Numbered from the stretch's first letter, positions 1 to 10,353 are shown. The stretch: 23,575 nt of DNA from Neurospora tetrasperma FGSC 2508 (GCF_000213175.1 NW_009799103.1:2421347-2444921), one strand, 5' to 3'. Notes: a model not told the origin generated them from the letters alone. Program-made: numbers and translations.

Positions 1-81
1 AAAAAAAAAAAAAACCTTCGACAATGAACCAAGCCTCGACAGATCACAAAAATGTCACTGAGAGATTAGAAGAAAACCCTC

Positions 82-87
82 AAAAAA
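82..87 (-). terminator. RNA polymerase III terminator of tRNA-Gln
   Basis: A run of six T on the reverse strand (plus A at 82-87) begins two bases after the tRNA 3' end. That is the usual Pol III stop signal. Confidence 0.85.
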
Positions 88-89
88 GA

Positions 90-184
90 GGTCGTACCCG
101 GAATCGAACCGGGGTTGCCGGAATGTTCTGATGGGTTGAGACTCAACTCAGAATCCGGAGTGATAACCGCTACACTATACAACC
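90..184 (-). tRNA. tRNA-Gln, anticodon CTG, with 24-nt intron
   Basis: Read on the reverse strand, this folds as a tRNA. A 7-bp acceptor stem pairs GGTTGTA with TACGACC (one T-G pair). The A-box-like D arm contains TAGTGTAGCGG, and the T arm/B box contains GGTTCGATTCC (plus 100-110). The anticodon stem is CCGGA/TCCGG (plus 154-158 with 118-122). The loop reads TTCTGA, then an intron, then T, placing anticodon CTG at plus 149-151, which decodes the glutamine codon CAG. The intron is plus 124-147, immediately 3' of position 37, where nuclear tRNA introns normally sit. The mature tRNA would be 71 nt before CCA addition. Part of the intron is complementary to the anticodon loop, as expected for a substrate of the tRNA splicing endonuclease. 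Confidence 0.96.
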
Positions 185-670
185 ATCCGATATGCGTTAG
201 CGCCTGTATGGGAGTTCAAGTACTCCAAATCGTATGCGCAACAAGCTGTGGAGGAGGCACTAAGAGGCGTGTCAAACCACTGGTGAATTGTCCTTTTTGA
301 AACAATGGATGATACAATGAGACTTTCGCTTGACATATGTAGTTTGCAAGCCTCAGCAAACCATCCTGGGATTCTCCCCGTGTTTGAGATGGTCCAGTCT
401 AAGGGAAGGTCGCTCGTTCACCGGCCACGATGGGATTTATTCCGGATACATTGTATAAAAAAAACCATTCTTAAAATATTACAGTGTCTTATGCGAGTCC
501 GCTTCTGCGTCTCTCCGCCACTTGCACCCTTGTCTCTCTTTTCTTTACACTCGCTCAAAGGCCTCAAGATAAGCATTGATTAACCGAATCCTGCCATCGC
601 CATCCTTCACTTGTCGTCACACATAACTATCAAGGACCCATTTTCGCCCGCTAGGATGGTGTGAATGCGA
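185..670. other. Spacer between tRNA-Gln and SEC24
   Basis: No gene is visible. The stretch should hold the 5' flank of the tRNA and, near 600-670, the 3' UTR and polyadenylation region of SEC24. Two short plus-strand open frames here have no recognisable protein features. Confidence 0.6.
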
Positions 671-3600
671 TTACTGCACAACCTGTTTGCAAGTCTGTTA
701 GCGCCCCAGATCCGCTTTCCAACCATTGGCAGTGAAACAGACGAGCAGCAGCAACAAGAACAATGCCAACCAAGCTTTAGCTACTCACCTTCTCCCTCAA
801 CATTCCCATCCACTGTTGGAAGCTCATCCCCTGATCCGCCCGGTCTTCCACCAAGAGAGTCTGAGCCCACAGCTTAAGGCTTGGTTCACCATCCTCCCTG
901 ACAATGTACAGATGGGGCAATGTGATGCTGCCAACGCCCTTGCTCTTGTGGTCTCTGCTCTTGGCAATCACGTTTCTCACACGCTCGTTAAAGTCATTGT
1001 CCAACTCTGGCAGAGTACCCTTTCCAACAGCGACCTGAGTGCGTTCCTGCACCCCGAAAACATCGAGGATGAGCTGAGGCACAGCGTCACGACCAACCCA
1101 GAGGAATTGCGTTTGGCCGTCGTCGATAAGGTACAAGCCGAATGGAACGAACCGCTCCGAGGAGAGGTTCATGGGTGGTGGGAGAACAATCTGGCTCGTC
1201 TCCGGGTCAGGAATACCGGCATTGTCAGGCATGTCGTGCAGTGAGTATAGCCTGGGATAGATGTACTGCATAAGTAGTGGCAAAGGAAGGGTAGAGAGCT
1301 GGCAGAGGGCAGCAGAGCGAATATCCGAAGGAATAAGGGCCGACTTCCTCAAACCAACATGCTTGGTCAAGCCCAGGCAAAGGGCAGGGAGGCCACGGAG
1401 GTTGGACGGGAACTGAAGGCCGCCACCCATACTGCCTCCGCCCAGCTCCTTCCTAAAGGTCTGCAGAAGTTCGGTGAGCTTCTGCTGAGGGAGATCCCTT
1501 GCCGCATCCAGGGAGTTTCCAAGGGCCTTTTCAACCACCTTGTGGCTGAAGTAGGTAGCGATAGCGCACTGATCGGCCGAGGCGTACACATCGGCAAGAT
1601 TGGTGGTAGTCGGCAAAGCCAGAGTCATGACGCGAATGCGACGCTCACCATTGCAGGTTGTATGTAGTACCGCTGTCTGCAAGCAAACGAAATTCTTGGT
1701 AAGGTTCTCATCAATAGCAACCTCGACGACATAGCACTGATCACGGGGGAAAGCCGGGAAAGCGCACAAGTCGGAACTTCTGTTAAAGAAGTTGCCGTAG
1801 AATGTGCTCATTCGCAGTCCAGTAGTAGCGCGAACACGGAGGACGGCCTCGAGGCCAATTTCAGACGACAGGTAGTCACTGAATTCGGACGCAAACTTGA
1901 CGGCGTCTTCGGCCCTAGCGGCGTTCCATCCTGGGTAGAACCATGTTTGACCACCAGTGTACCGCGGGAGGTTGCTCAAGGAGGCCACATCCTGATACTG
2001 GGAAGAGAAGAGGAACATGTCGATAGACACTTGGTTCTTGGAGCATTCCACGGCAAAGCTCTTGTAAAACGAATTGGCGGTTTGCAGCAACCCGCTTTCC
2101 TTGGACGTGCCGAGAAGTTTCTTGTCTTCCCTCATCTCGAGCTTTCCGTAACCCACGTTAGGCAGAGATGAGCTCAGCACCACGATCTTGCCGCCGAGAG
2201 GGGCAATAAGCTTATGACCTGCCCTGAGAGCTGACCCCATGCAATTTCCATTGCTCTGGTTGTTCGCAAACATCTCGGGCAGCTTGTTGAGGAAGCTTTC
2301 GATGTTTTGGCGGCACTCGGTGAGGGGGACCAGCAACTCGCCCGGAACTGGGAGGAATGGCTCATCCAGATCGCTGACCACAAGCATGCTCGTCTCGCCA
2401 TTTTCCTCCGTATCTCTCGGGACTGAGAAATAATGCAGGCTTGAGTCCACGGCGATGAATCCAAGACGGGTGCGGCGATCGGCATTCGGTATCCTGTCGA
2501 GGCTATCCAGAATTGTCCTTGCACTGGTGGCCAAGAGACCTGTGGAGACAGCCGCGTAGCTGACATCAAACAAGAAAAGATAGACCAGAGGCTGGGGAGG
2601 CCTGACCATATACTCCTGCGGCGCAACGAACTCAACCACCGCATGGTTAAGCTCATGTCTTTGCCATCTATCCACGCTCTTCTGGGCCGCCGCATCCCAA
2701 TCAAAGGCCTGGGGAACATCGTTGGTTAGGTTGCACATGTTGCAACGCCATCTGTGACCGTGGTCAAGGAAGGTCACGAATGGGTTGATGTAGGATCGAC
2801 ATCTTCGGCAGCGCGAGATCACTTGGTCTTGCACAACTGGAACCGGATCGTCCAAATCATGAAGAGCTGCATATGGCTGAATAACGAGCGCAAAGGGCAA
2901 CTTGCTTTTCTTGAGCAGCGAGTGGGTGGTGGGTACGGCATTTAAGGTCGATCGCACATACTTTGGCGCGCAGTTGGCATCTGGGGAAGGGGTAACGCTA
3001 GACTAGCAGCAAAAAGTAAGCAGTGTGCACGTAACACAAGTCGAGAAGCCAGAGAGCTTACATTAGGGGGAAGAATAATAGGGGGAGGCGGCAGCTCGAG
3101 TTCGGCAACATTAAAGGGCTGGTTGAGTAGATCGGTGGGATAAAGCTGGTTCACATGACCCCTCGTCTGGGCAGGAAGTTGCTGCGGCTGCTGCGGCTGT
3201 CCTCCGAAGCCCATAGACTGGATGCCGGCGGTAATACCGGCAACACCTCCGGGGGCAGGGCCAACGGCGGCCGGAGGAACACCTTGGGAGTAGTAGGGAT
3301 CAGGGGCCTGATAGCCTCCGACTCCGGGTACGGCAGGCTGAGGCGCGCCGTACGGTGTTGTCGGAGCGCCGTACGCCACTTGTTGGGCATCTTGCGCCGG
3401 ATATCCACCAAATCCCGGTGCTGCTGGCTGAGGGATCCCGTATTGTGCTGCTGCTGGCTGTCCGCCTACTACGGCATTGCCTCCTGTGGCAACCTCGAAG
3501 GCCTGGGCGGCGTATGCTCTCTTCTTCTTCTTGCCATGCTCGGCGCCGTGCTGGGAGGCGGCCGCGGGCGGAGGAGAGGCCGGGCTACCATATGCTTGTT

Positions 3601-3688
3601 GGGCGGGATCGACAGGGTATTGGGGTTGCTCGCCGTACTGCTGAGGGGGATACTGGCCGTAGCCATCGTTGGGAGGAGGAGCCGCCAT
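671..3688 (-). CDS. SEC24: COPII coat cargo-adaptor Sec24
   Basis: Sec24 pairs with Sec23 in the inner COPII coat and selects cargo for export from the endoplasmic reticulum. I place three exons, complement(671..682, 789..3002, 3062..3688), giving 950 residues, a normal length. Exon 1 is the disordered Pro/Gln/Gly/Tyr-rich N-terminus typical of Sec24. Exon 2 starts [20 protein letters not shown], a strongly conserved entry to the zinc finger. The finger is C274-X2-C277-X18-C296-X2-C299. The trunk follows at about residue 340 ([20 protein letters not shown]). A gelsolin-like fold near the C-terminus contains [15 protein letters not shown]. The first intron (3003-3061) is GTAAGC..TAG and the phase fits only this acceptor. 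The second (683-788) has GTGAGT, a GCTAAC branch site and an ACAG acceptor; it replaces an ending VSS-stop with VVQ-stop. ATG 3688 is the first in frame. Confidence 0.96.
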
Positions 3689-5613
3689 GGTGTTTGTCGC
3701 CCGCTGCTTGGGTCTCTGACGAGGCGGGAGAGATTAATGGCCGGGACCTGTTGGTGGATATATCGATGACGCTTGTGGCACGCGAGAGGAACGGCGAAAG
3801 GAGTCAGGGGACAAGTCGTGGGTGTTGCGAAGCGGCGGACGGTGGAGTTGGTGATGGGGAGCTTTTGGGGCGCGCTTGGGAGTGGAAGTTGACAGCTCTC
3901 GACTTACGACAACAGCATCAGGCGCCGGGCGGCGAGGGGCTGCCTCTCCACCTATCAGACTTATCAATCAGGAGGACAGGAGCTAGGTACTACCTCTACC
4001 TAGGAAGCCAGACTGGCCTTAGCTGCCTCGCTTTGGGCGGAGTAGGTACCAGCGGGAGTGTCCACACGGGCAGGCTGGGGCTAGGCAGCCAGGGTAATGG
4101 TTCGTACCTATCAAGTATTGCCGCACCTGGGCTTTGAAGAGTGACAGCGGGATTGAAGGTGTTGGACAATGCGCTGTACGATAAACACATAGAGCTCGAG
4201 GTACACCACTGCCCCACAGAACGGAATGTTACGGTAGTCGTAAGGTCAAGAAACTGGTAACTTACATACTATCATCTCCACTTGTATGCAGCACGTGATG
4301 TTCAGGCCTCTACTGCGTATAGTAGTAGTACACTTATACCGACCTAATCAAACTACCTCTGACAACTTCATACACCAATGCATTCCCTACACCCCAAGTT
4401 CCGATGGAGGCCATTATGTGTTTTACCTAGCCCCTTGGACAAGTACCAACCAAGAGGGTTCTCAAATTCGCACACTTTCATTTGTTGTTTGTTCTTGCGT
4501 ATCTGTAGCTGGAGACAGACAAATTTCACCAACGCGAGGTTGAGCTTATGACGGACGGCTGGGGACCTCGAGGGAGCTTCAGCGGGACATTAGGCACGTA
4601 CGGCGTTTGGAGGAAACCAAGACTTCAACCAAGTCGCACGTCCCCAAACATCACCGGTCACCCACTCAAGGCGCCCAGCAACGTGCCGAACATTTCTATA
4701 GGGATGGAGGAACCTAACGAGCGAGACGGGCACATACACAGTATGAACATCGCAATCCAGTGAATCTCGGCATTATTGGCACAGTGGATATCCGGGAGAA
4801 GTATGTTCCTTCCTGACGAGATATATGGTGATTGCATCCGCATCCGATGTACTTTTTACCGTTTGCACTGCCTCCAAAGCTCCCTCCGTGCCACTACATA
4901 GGAGATGCCCGAACACTCCAACAAGCGGCATGACTCACTTCAAAGCCCAGTGCCCGGTCGGGTATGTGTCCTTTGCTACTACCAAGGTTTGACCCCTGCA
5001 AGTGCAAATCCGGGGTCAGTCTTCGCAGTTGGCAGGAGTTGTATGCGGAGATAATTCCGGCGGCCATGACGGATTATTTGCACTTCGGGGGGGTTTTACA
5101 CTTGGGGGTGGTTGCACTCTCAGGGGCTGATACTATATCTATGATCCAGTATAATTTGTGACCCGAACCCTTTCTGTGCTTCTCACTCACCACTTCGTCA
5201 CCTTCATCCCACCTAGCTCCTGTGCCACGGATACCTCTTCACCGAGTACCACTGCTCTGACTCTGCCTATGTCAAAACATTACATCTTACTCGCAGCCTA
5301 CCTACTATCAGCTTGGTAACACTCTACTCGGATCATCAACATATCGAGATATCTTCCCTCCTTCCTCCGAGCGAGACCTCAGGATCTTGGGACCCCCAGC
5401 CACCACGGATAAGTCAGACTTGGCAACTACACACTCACACCACGTGCCCCACTACTCTGTGTTCGACGAGAAACACCCAAAAGCGAAGTATATGCAGTAG
5501 CGAACGACACCCAGTTTGCCGGGATATTCCCTTAATTTGCCTTCGTAGAACTCGACAACACTCGCCCTAAATCAAACTCACGCCGCAACTTTAAAAATCG
5601 CAGGAGTCCGAAA
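3689..5613. other. Divergent intergenic region, SEC24 / small membrane protein
   Basis: This 1.9 kb spacer should carry both promoters. I see no convincing gene: the open frames are short and compositionally random, and the long plus frame at 3355-4137 is the antisense of the Pro/Gly-rich Sec24 N-terminus. It holds a GGTACC/CCTAGG-like patch near 3984-4012, CACGTG motifs at 4292 and 5441, and a cluster of CCCC/AAGTGCAA-type motifs at 4993-5130. Confidence 0.6.
4292..4299. promoter_or_regulatory. CACGTGAT, Cbf1/bHLH-type E-box
   Basis: The sequence matches the yeast Cbf1 consensus RTCACRTG when read on the reverse strand. It lies about 600 bp upstream of the SEC24 start. A motif this short can occur by chance. 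Confidence 0.3.
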
Positions 5614-6023
5614 ATGGCACCTTCATCTGCCTGGAGGTATGACACCATGTCTCGCTTCGCGTTTGCGCGGGTTCCGCCGTCAAGACAACGTCCAGCAATA
5701 AAACCAAACAACAGAGGCTAACGAAAACCAGCCAGATCCTTCCCCTCATACTCACATTAGTCGTAGTGGCCGGCATCAGTTTCGTTGTCTATCAAGTTTA
5801 CCTCTCAGCCCTCCAGTTCCGCGACTACACGGCCCAGCGCATGGAACGCAAGAACCTTGCTTTTTCCAAAGACGGCGGTCTGCGCCTAAGTGTCAAGGAC
5901 GTCAGCGACGAAACCTACCTGGACCAGACGCAAAGCTGGTTTGTAAAGGCGTGGGAGTTGGGCGTGGAGGAGGAGAACGCGAACAAAAAGAGAAAGAAGG
6001 GAACATTCAGAAAGGCGGCTTAG
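5614..6023 (+). CDS. Small single-span membrane protein, conserved fungal hypothetical
   Basis: Two exons, join(5614..5636, 5732..6023), encode 104 residues. The intron 5637-5731 has a GTATGA donor, a GCTAAC branch site at 5717 and a CAG acceptor. Joining completes a serine codon and keeps frame. The protein starts MAPSSAWS. A hydrophobic segment at about residues 9-30 (QILPLILTLVVVAGISFVVY) is followed by a soluble tail containing MERKNLAFSKDGG and DETYLDQTQSWFVKAW, ending in a basic stretch (NKKRKKGTFRKAA). From memory, short Pezizomycotina proteins share this plan: one helix, then KN-x-x-F-(S/T)-KDG, then a Q-S-x-V-KAW motif. I know no function for them. The Lys/Arg tail suggests a cytosolic or matrix-facing C-terminus, which is inference only. 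An additional upstream exon cannot be excluded. Confidence 0.72.
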
Positions 6024-6742
6024 AATGTCGCTGAGGAATGGGTAGCTGGGGTGTTTAGTGGGGTGGATGTAAAGCCCAACGAGAAAGGAGACAAGAAAGA
6101 GATGCAATGGGCAAAGAGTGCCAATATGTGAGAGAGCAGACAAGCAGTGCTATGATCAGGCTGGATGACTCGAAGAAGCATGCCACTGGTCCCGAGGGTA
6201 ATTGGGTGCTTGTCGAATCTACGCTCGAGTCTGCTTCTGGATGGGCTATTATGTTACCTTGGTAGCTATTCTCAAGCACCTGAACGTGCAACAAAGAAAT
6301 GCATCATGCACTGCCCATCAGATTGTCAGATATTCATGTCCACTGCCATCGAAGAGTTAGGCCCCTTGACACTGTTGTCTCGCTCAATAACGCTTGTTCA
6401 GCCTTGATACCTCCAGTTATCGTTGCCTCTCCAGTCATCAGTCCAACAGGTACTTTAAGAGCTACCTATTATACCGGCATATCCTGTTCTCTTTTCATAG
6501 CTTCTAGTAGCTCCCAGCACTCAGTCGAGGTGTACTGTGAGCACAACAGTTCTGTTAGTACTTCCGCTATAGCAACAAAGCACAACAAGATTAGACAGAA
6601 TGCCCCGGAAGAAGGCATGTAACACCATTCCATGGATATCGAATACTCACCAGTGAAGTTTTCAGACCCCATTGATTATGGGCATAAAGATTTAGATGCG
6701 ACAAGGCATCTACGTGGTGTGATTTTTTGGTCAGTCCCTCTC
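6024..6742. other. Convergent 3' spacer, small membrane protein / DUF1917 gene
   Basis: The two flanking genes end towards each other here. No coding region is supported; the open frames on both strands (up to 107 codons) overlap one another and lack recognisable motifs. It probably holds two 3' UTRs. Confidence 0.6.
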
Positions 6743-7833
6743 CTACGTAGTAGTCCGCAAATGATGTTGGGGATAAGATGTCATGTAGCGGAACGAACCA
6801 GACTTGTAATAATACTCTTTATTCGGATCGAGGGCCCCGAGCTTCTCAAGCTTCTCCAGCAGTCTCGCAGCCTCCGCCTTGTCTCGGAAGTCTCTGGAGT
6901 AGACCTTCACCAGCTCGCCTTCCAATTGTGGCCTACTTTTCATGCCACCGCGCCTCATGCACGCTTCCGACCCCAGCTCGTTTTTCACCGTGGCCGTGGC
7001 GATCTTCCTCCAGACCTCCTCCACCCGGTCAGGCGGTATGTATAGTAACCACTTACCGGCCTTTAGTTTGCAAGCGTCGGCCAGACGGGTTAGGTTCCTC
7101 ATAACCTCCGCCCGCTCCGTTATTATGTTGCCCAGATCCCGCTTCCCGTCGGCCTCGTTGCCGTAGCCATAGAACTTGATGAAATCGGTAAACATCCTCA
7201 GTCGCTCCTCGCCGGCCTTGCTGTAGGTCTCCCAGGCCGGCTTCCAGCGTGGCGGCGCATAAGGGTTGGCGACCCGGATGAAGCCTTTCTCAACGTTTTT
7301 AGTGCGTGCTAGGAAACCTTCAACGGTCTCGCGAATCTGCCAGGAAACCAGACTACCGGTGTAAGGGTTGTAGAGGGAACGGCCCTGCGCATCCTTGCGG
7401 AATATGCAAGGTGGCTTGGTCTCTGCTCGTGCGATGGGGTGCCACTTCTCCCACCAGTCGTCTACGTCGTATGTTTCTAAACCAGTCACTGGCTGAGAGA
7501 CTGTTTTGTTTTGATGTTTTTCTGTACTGGTGTTAGCAGACTCATGGATTCATGGTCATTACATTGACAGCAAGGAGGTGGGGGTCATTGACTTTCAATC
7601 GAGGACACTGCGTAACCGTTCCGCATGACTTTATCATATTTATCGCATCTGATTACTGTCTTGCTGGACGGTGATCTTTGCGACTGGTTACGCCAAGCCG
7701 GCGAGTTGTGGAAGCCTCTTCTGAGGCGTTCGTGTGCCGTTGAGGTATGGGATGATGCACCAGCAAACAGACACCGAGCCGCACTAGAAGCGTGGCTCGG
7801 ATTCGGAGATGGGCGGAGTAGGGAACGTATCAT
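6743..7833 (-). CDS. DUF1917 (UPF0696, BLES03/C11orf68-like) protein with probable mitochondrial presequence
   Basis: The main exon (about 7490 down to 6743) encodes a protein with family hallmarks: an N-terminal WWEKWHP, a middle VEGFLAR...IRVANPYAPP, then GKWLLYIPPDRVEEVWRKIA, VYSRDFRDKAEAARLLEKL, and an ending YYYKSGSFRY. I recognise this as DUF1917, whose biochemical role is unknown; a cap-binding-like fold has been proposed. The exon has no ATG at its start, so a first exon is needed. The frame starting with ATG at 7833 is Arg/Ser/Ala-rich with almost no acidic residues and has RRGFHNSPAW, a typical fungal mitochondrial leader ending. Two splices keep frame: donor GTAATC (7656) to CTCAG (7493), or donor GTTACG (7616) to TACAG (7522). 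The second has a GCTAAC branch about 12 nt before its acceptor. I cannot choose between them. That the two exons form one gene is inferred. Confidence 0.7.
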
Positions 7834-8249
7834 TTGGCTTGATTATATTGGTGTGTACAATTATAACACGACAACTTTTTCCATAAGCTGGATGTTGTCG
7901 GGAGCGGACAACAACAACAATAATAGGATGATGGAAATGTGGGGGTGGTTGCTGCTGCAGTGCGAGTGTGGGTTTCTCAATCATTTTCAAACAACCCCCA
8001 AGATAGAAAAAGACGACAAAAACATGAGAAAAGAGCCGAACAATCAAAACAATTAGCACGCACTACCTCAATAATCACGTCACGACCAACCGACCAATAG
8101 TCTCCTGCACAGAGACCGTAGTCACAACTATTTTATCCTCATCATTTTTCCCCCTCATTATACGGCCTAGCTTCTGCGATCATCTTCTTACGCGCCAAAT
8201 CGTGCCTGCTGATCTGAAGTCGGCATGGCATTGTGGCTTCACTGAGAAA
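7834..8249. promoter_or_regulatory. Bidirectional promoter, DUF1917 gene / DPH7
   Basis: The two ATGs diverge across 416 bp. A CCAAT box lies at 8094-8098, about 150 bp before the DPH7 ATG, and a CRE-half-site-like TCACGTCA lies at about 8075-8082. No TATA box is evident. The small opposing open frames here run through AAC/AAT-rich and purine-rich simple sequence and are not convincing genes. Confidence 0.55.
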
Positions 8250-9633
8250 ATGGGTGATTCCAGTGAAAAGTGGCCGGAGCCAGTCTCCTCCCTTCAGTCA
8301 ATGCAGCTTGATCTTCCGCCCAGTTGCATCGAATTTTGCCCGTCTGCGCCGTCATACTTTCTGATCGGAACGTACAACCTGGAGGGATACGAAGGGCCCG
8401 CTGCTGCGCAAACTGCTGAAGCGAAGGAGGTGGAGGCGCAGGACGAGAACATCGACAAAGACGAGGCTGCGGTGACAGGAGAGAAGGAGGGGCCACAAAA
8501 CCGCAATGGCAGCATTCTTACATTTCAGCTCGTGGCTGACCAGCTGTAAGTCTAGCCACTGTCAAGCAAGCAAAGAGCACACCAACGGAAACTGACAAGC
8601 CATCAGAGTCCACGTCCAGACGCTGATGCAGCCATCGGCCATCCTCGACCTTCATTTCAGCCCAGCACCAGGCAAGCAAGACATGTGCGCCGCCGTCTCC
8701 AGCACGGCTACTCTGGCTCTGTTCCGGTTAAGTCTTGGGGAAACAGAACCCCTGAAGCATCTCAAGACCATGGACATGGCAAGTATGTGCAAAACGGCGG
8801 AGGACTGGCTAGGTGACAAGGACGAGGTCATCTTCACCCACTTCAGCTGGCATCCTACGAAGCCGGATATGGTTGCCGTAACCACAACTGCCGGCTATGT
8901 ACACCTAATCTACCTCGGGAGAGACCTTGATGGCAGCGACTGGGTGATGCACCCTGAGCCGATCCTCACTCACACCCTCGAGGCTTGGTATGTATCCATC
9001 TCCCCGTCTCTCAGCCCCCCTGAAGAGGAAGAAAACGACTCGTTTCTGCTGTTATCAGGAGGTGACGACTCGGCGTTGCGCTACCAAGTATGCAAGCGCA
9101 CCCGGAGCGCGCATGCGATGGAGGACGATGAATCGGAAAGCCCCTATACTATCGAGGCGCTCCGTCCGCCTGTCAACGTGCGAGACCATGGTGCTGGAGT
9201 GACGGCGATACTGCCCCTGGGGCTGAAGGACGGCGAGTCTGAGCTCGTTGTCACGGGAAGCTACGATGATCACATCCGGCTCTTTTCTATCCCGGCCTAC
9301 GGCTTTGGGCGGGCTGTCGAGCTAGCAGAAAGTAACCTCGGAGGAGGCGTATGGAGGTTGAAGATTGTCAAGAAAGAGATGGGCCTCTTGGATGGGCAGG
9401 GCTGGCGCTTGACGATGCTGGTGTCGTGTATGCATGCGGGTACGCGGGTTGTCGAGCTCTCCAATAGCGGCGCTGGGGAGTATGAGTTCCTAGTGACTGG
9501 GAGGTTTGAGGAGCACAAGAGCATGAACTATGGCAGTGATTGTCAGCTGAGCGCGGAGGGAACCCTCGCGGTCGTATCGACGAGTTTTTATGACAAGCTG
9601 TTGTGTCTTTGGAAGCTTGAGCTTGGGGCTTGA
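8250..9633 (+). CDS. DPH7: Diphthine methylesterase Dph7 (WD40 protein)
   Basis: Dph7 removes the methyl ester from diphthine on the translocation factor eEF2, the step before the final amidation to diphthamide. Two exons, join(8250..8545, 8607..9633), encode 440 residues. The intron (8546-8606) is GTAAGT..CAG with a CTGAC branch site, splitting a leucine codon in front of VHVQTLMQPSAILDLHFSP. Family signatures are LPPSCIEFCPSAPSYFLIGT near the N-terminus, and at the C-terminus RFEEHKSMNYGSDCQ and VVSTSFYDKLLCLW. WD-type repeats include LSGGDDSALRYQV and VTGSYDDHIRLFS. An acidic, poorly conserved insert (EAKEVEAQDENIDKDEAA) sits in the first blade region. The frame stays open upstream of ATG 8250 but only to a GTG, so 8250 is the chosen start. 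Confidence 0.95.
8546..8606 (+). other. DPH7 intron
   Basis: A 61-nt intron with donor GTAAGT, branch CTGAC at about 8592 and acceptor CAG. Removing it joins CT and A into a leucine codon and restores the frame. Confidence 0.9.
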
Positions 9634-9896
9634 AGAACAAAGGCGAACAATGTGCCTAGACTATCCTGGCCAGGGTGAGGATACGACATGTCTACATAGA
9701 TAGTGTCGACAGTAAAGTCAACCAGAAGGATTCGAAGGCCGAAAGCACGTCGGGGGGTTTCAGGAACATGTCCCGACCGCGGAAGAACGAAACAGCGTTC
9801 AAGTGTTCGTCGTGACGCAGCTATTTTCAAGCGAACAGTTCATTCCGTCAGTGGGGTGCATGCATAGGTAATTCTGTACAAGCACACTGTGAGGGA

Positions 9897-9943
9897 CGGG
9901 AGGCATCATGTACATAGTACAGTAGGTACCTACATGCCTCCCG
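9897..9943. repeat. Inverted repeat, 10-bp arms
   Basis: CGGGAGGCAT (9897-9906) and ATGCCTCCCG (9934-9943) are perfect reverse complements separated by 27 nt. It lies about 265 bp after the DPH7 stop and could form a hairpin in RNA or single-stranded DNA. Confidence 0.75.
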
Positions 9944-10353
9944 ATAACGAGCGATAAGCTGACCGCCTTCTTTTTTCCATCCCTCGTTGTTTACCTATGG
10001 AAGCCAACCTGAGGTCCTGAGGTACCTACCTACCTACCTAGGTGCCCCTCCTGGTGATGTGGGTGTGCTGTGGAGTTTTGGATCGATGAAGTTCCTGCGG
10101 CGATGGATCCGCAGCCCGCTCCGATCCCAGCCTGAAGCGTGTCTGCCCACCTACCCTATTGTACACTACACTAATTTCCAGAGGTATATGGTGTACAACT
10201 GTACCTTACTTCAGTGGAGTTTGACTTGCACTAGTGCGGCTTGGGCAAGCACTAGGTAGGTACTTTAGGTACCTCTAGGTACAGGTAGGAGGTTAGTTTA
10301 GGTGTCTGTAAGGTTACCTAGGTAGAGGTACCTCTAACTAGGTAGGTACGAAA
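9920..10353. repeat. Degenerate GGTACC/CCTAGG palindrome field
   Basis: Variants of TAGGTACC, CTACCTAC and CCTAGGTA recur many times, especially at 10020-10045 and 10248-10353. One is a perfect 14-bp palindrome, TAGAGGTACCTCTA, at 10323-10336. A smaller patch of the same type lies upstream of SEC24 (about 3984-4012). Confidence 0.75.

Noticed and set aside
726-1244. 172-codon plus-strand open frame
   Set aside because: It lies antisense to the Sec24 C-terminal coding exon and has no recognisable motif; a shadow of the real gene.
3355-4137. 260-codon plus-strand open frame
   Set aside because: Mostly the complement of the Pro/Gly/Gln-rich Sec24 N-terminus; composition reflects that repeat content, with no family resemblance.
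4548-4763. 71-codon frame in the SEC24 upstream spacer
   Set aside because: Short, without splice partners or recognisable motifs.
8202-8249. Upstream extension of DPH7
   Set aside because: The first codon is GTG; the first in-frame ATG is 8250 and the conserved sequence begins after it.
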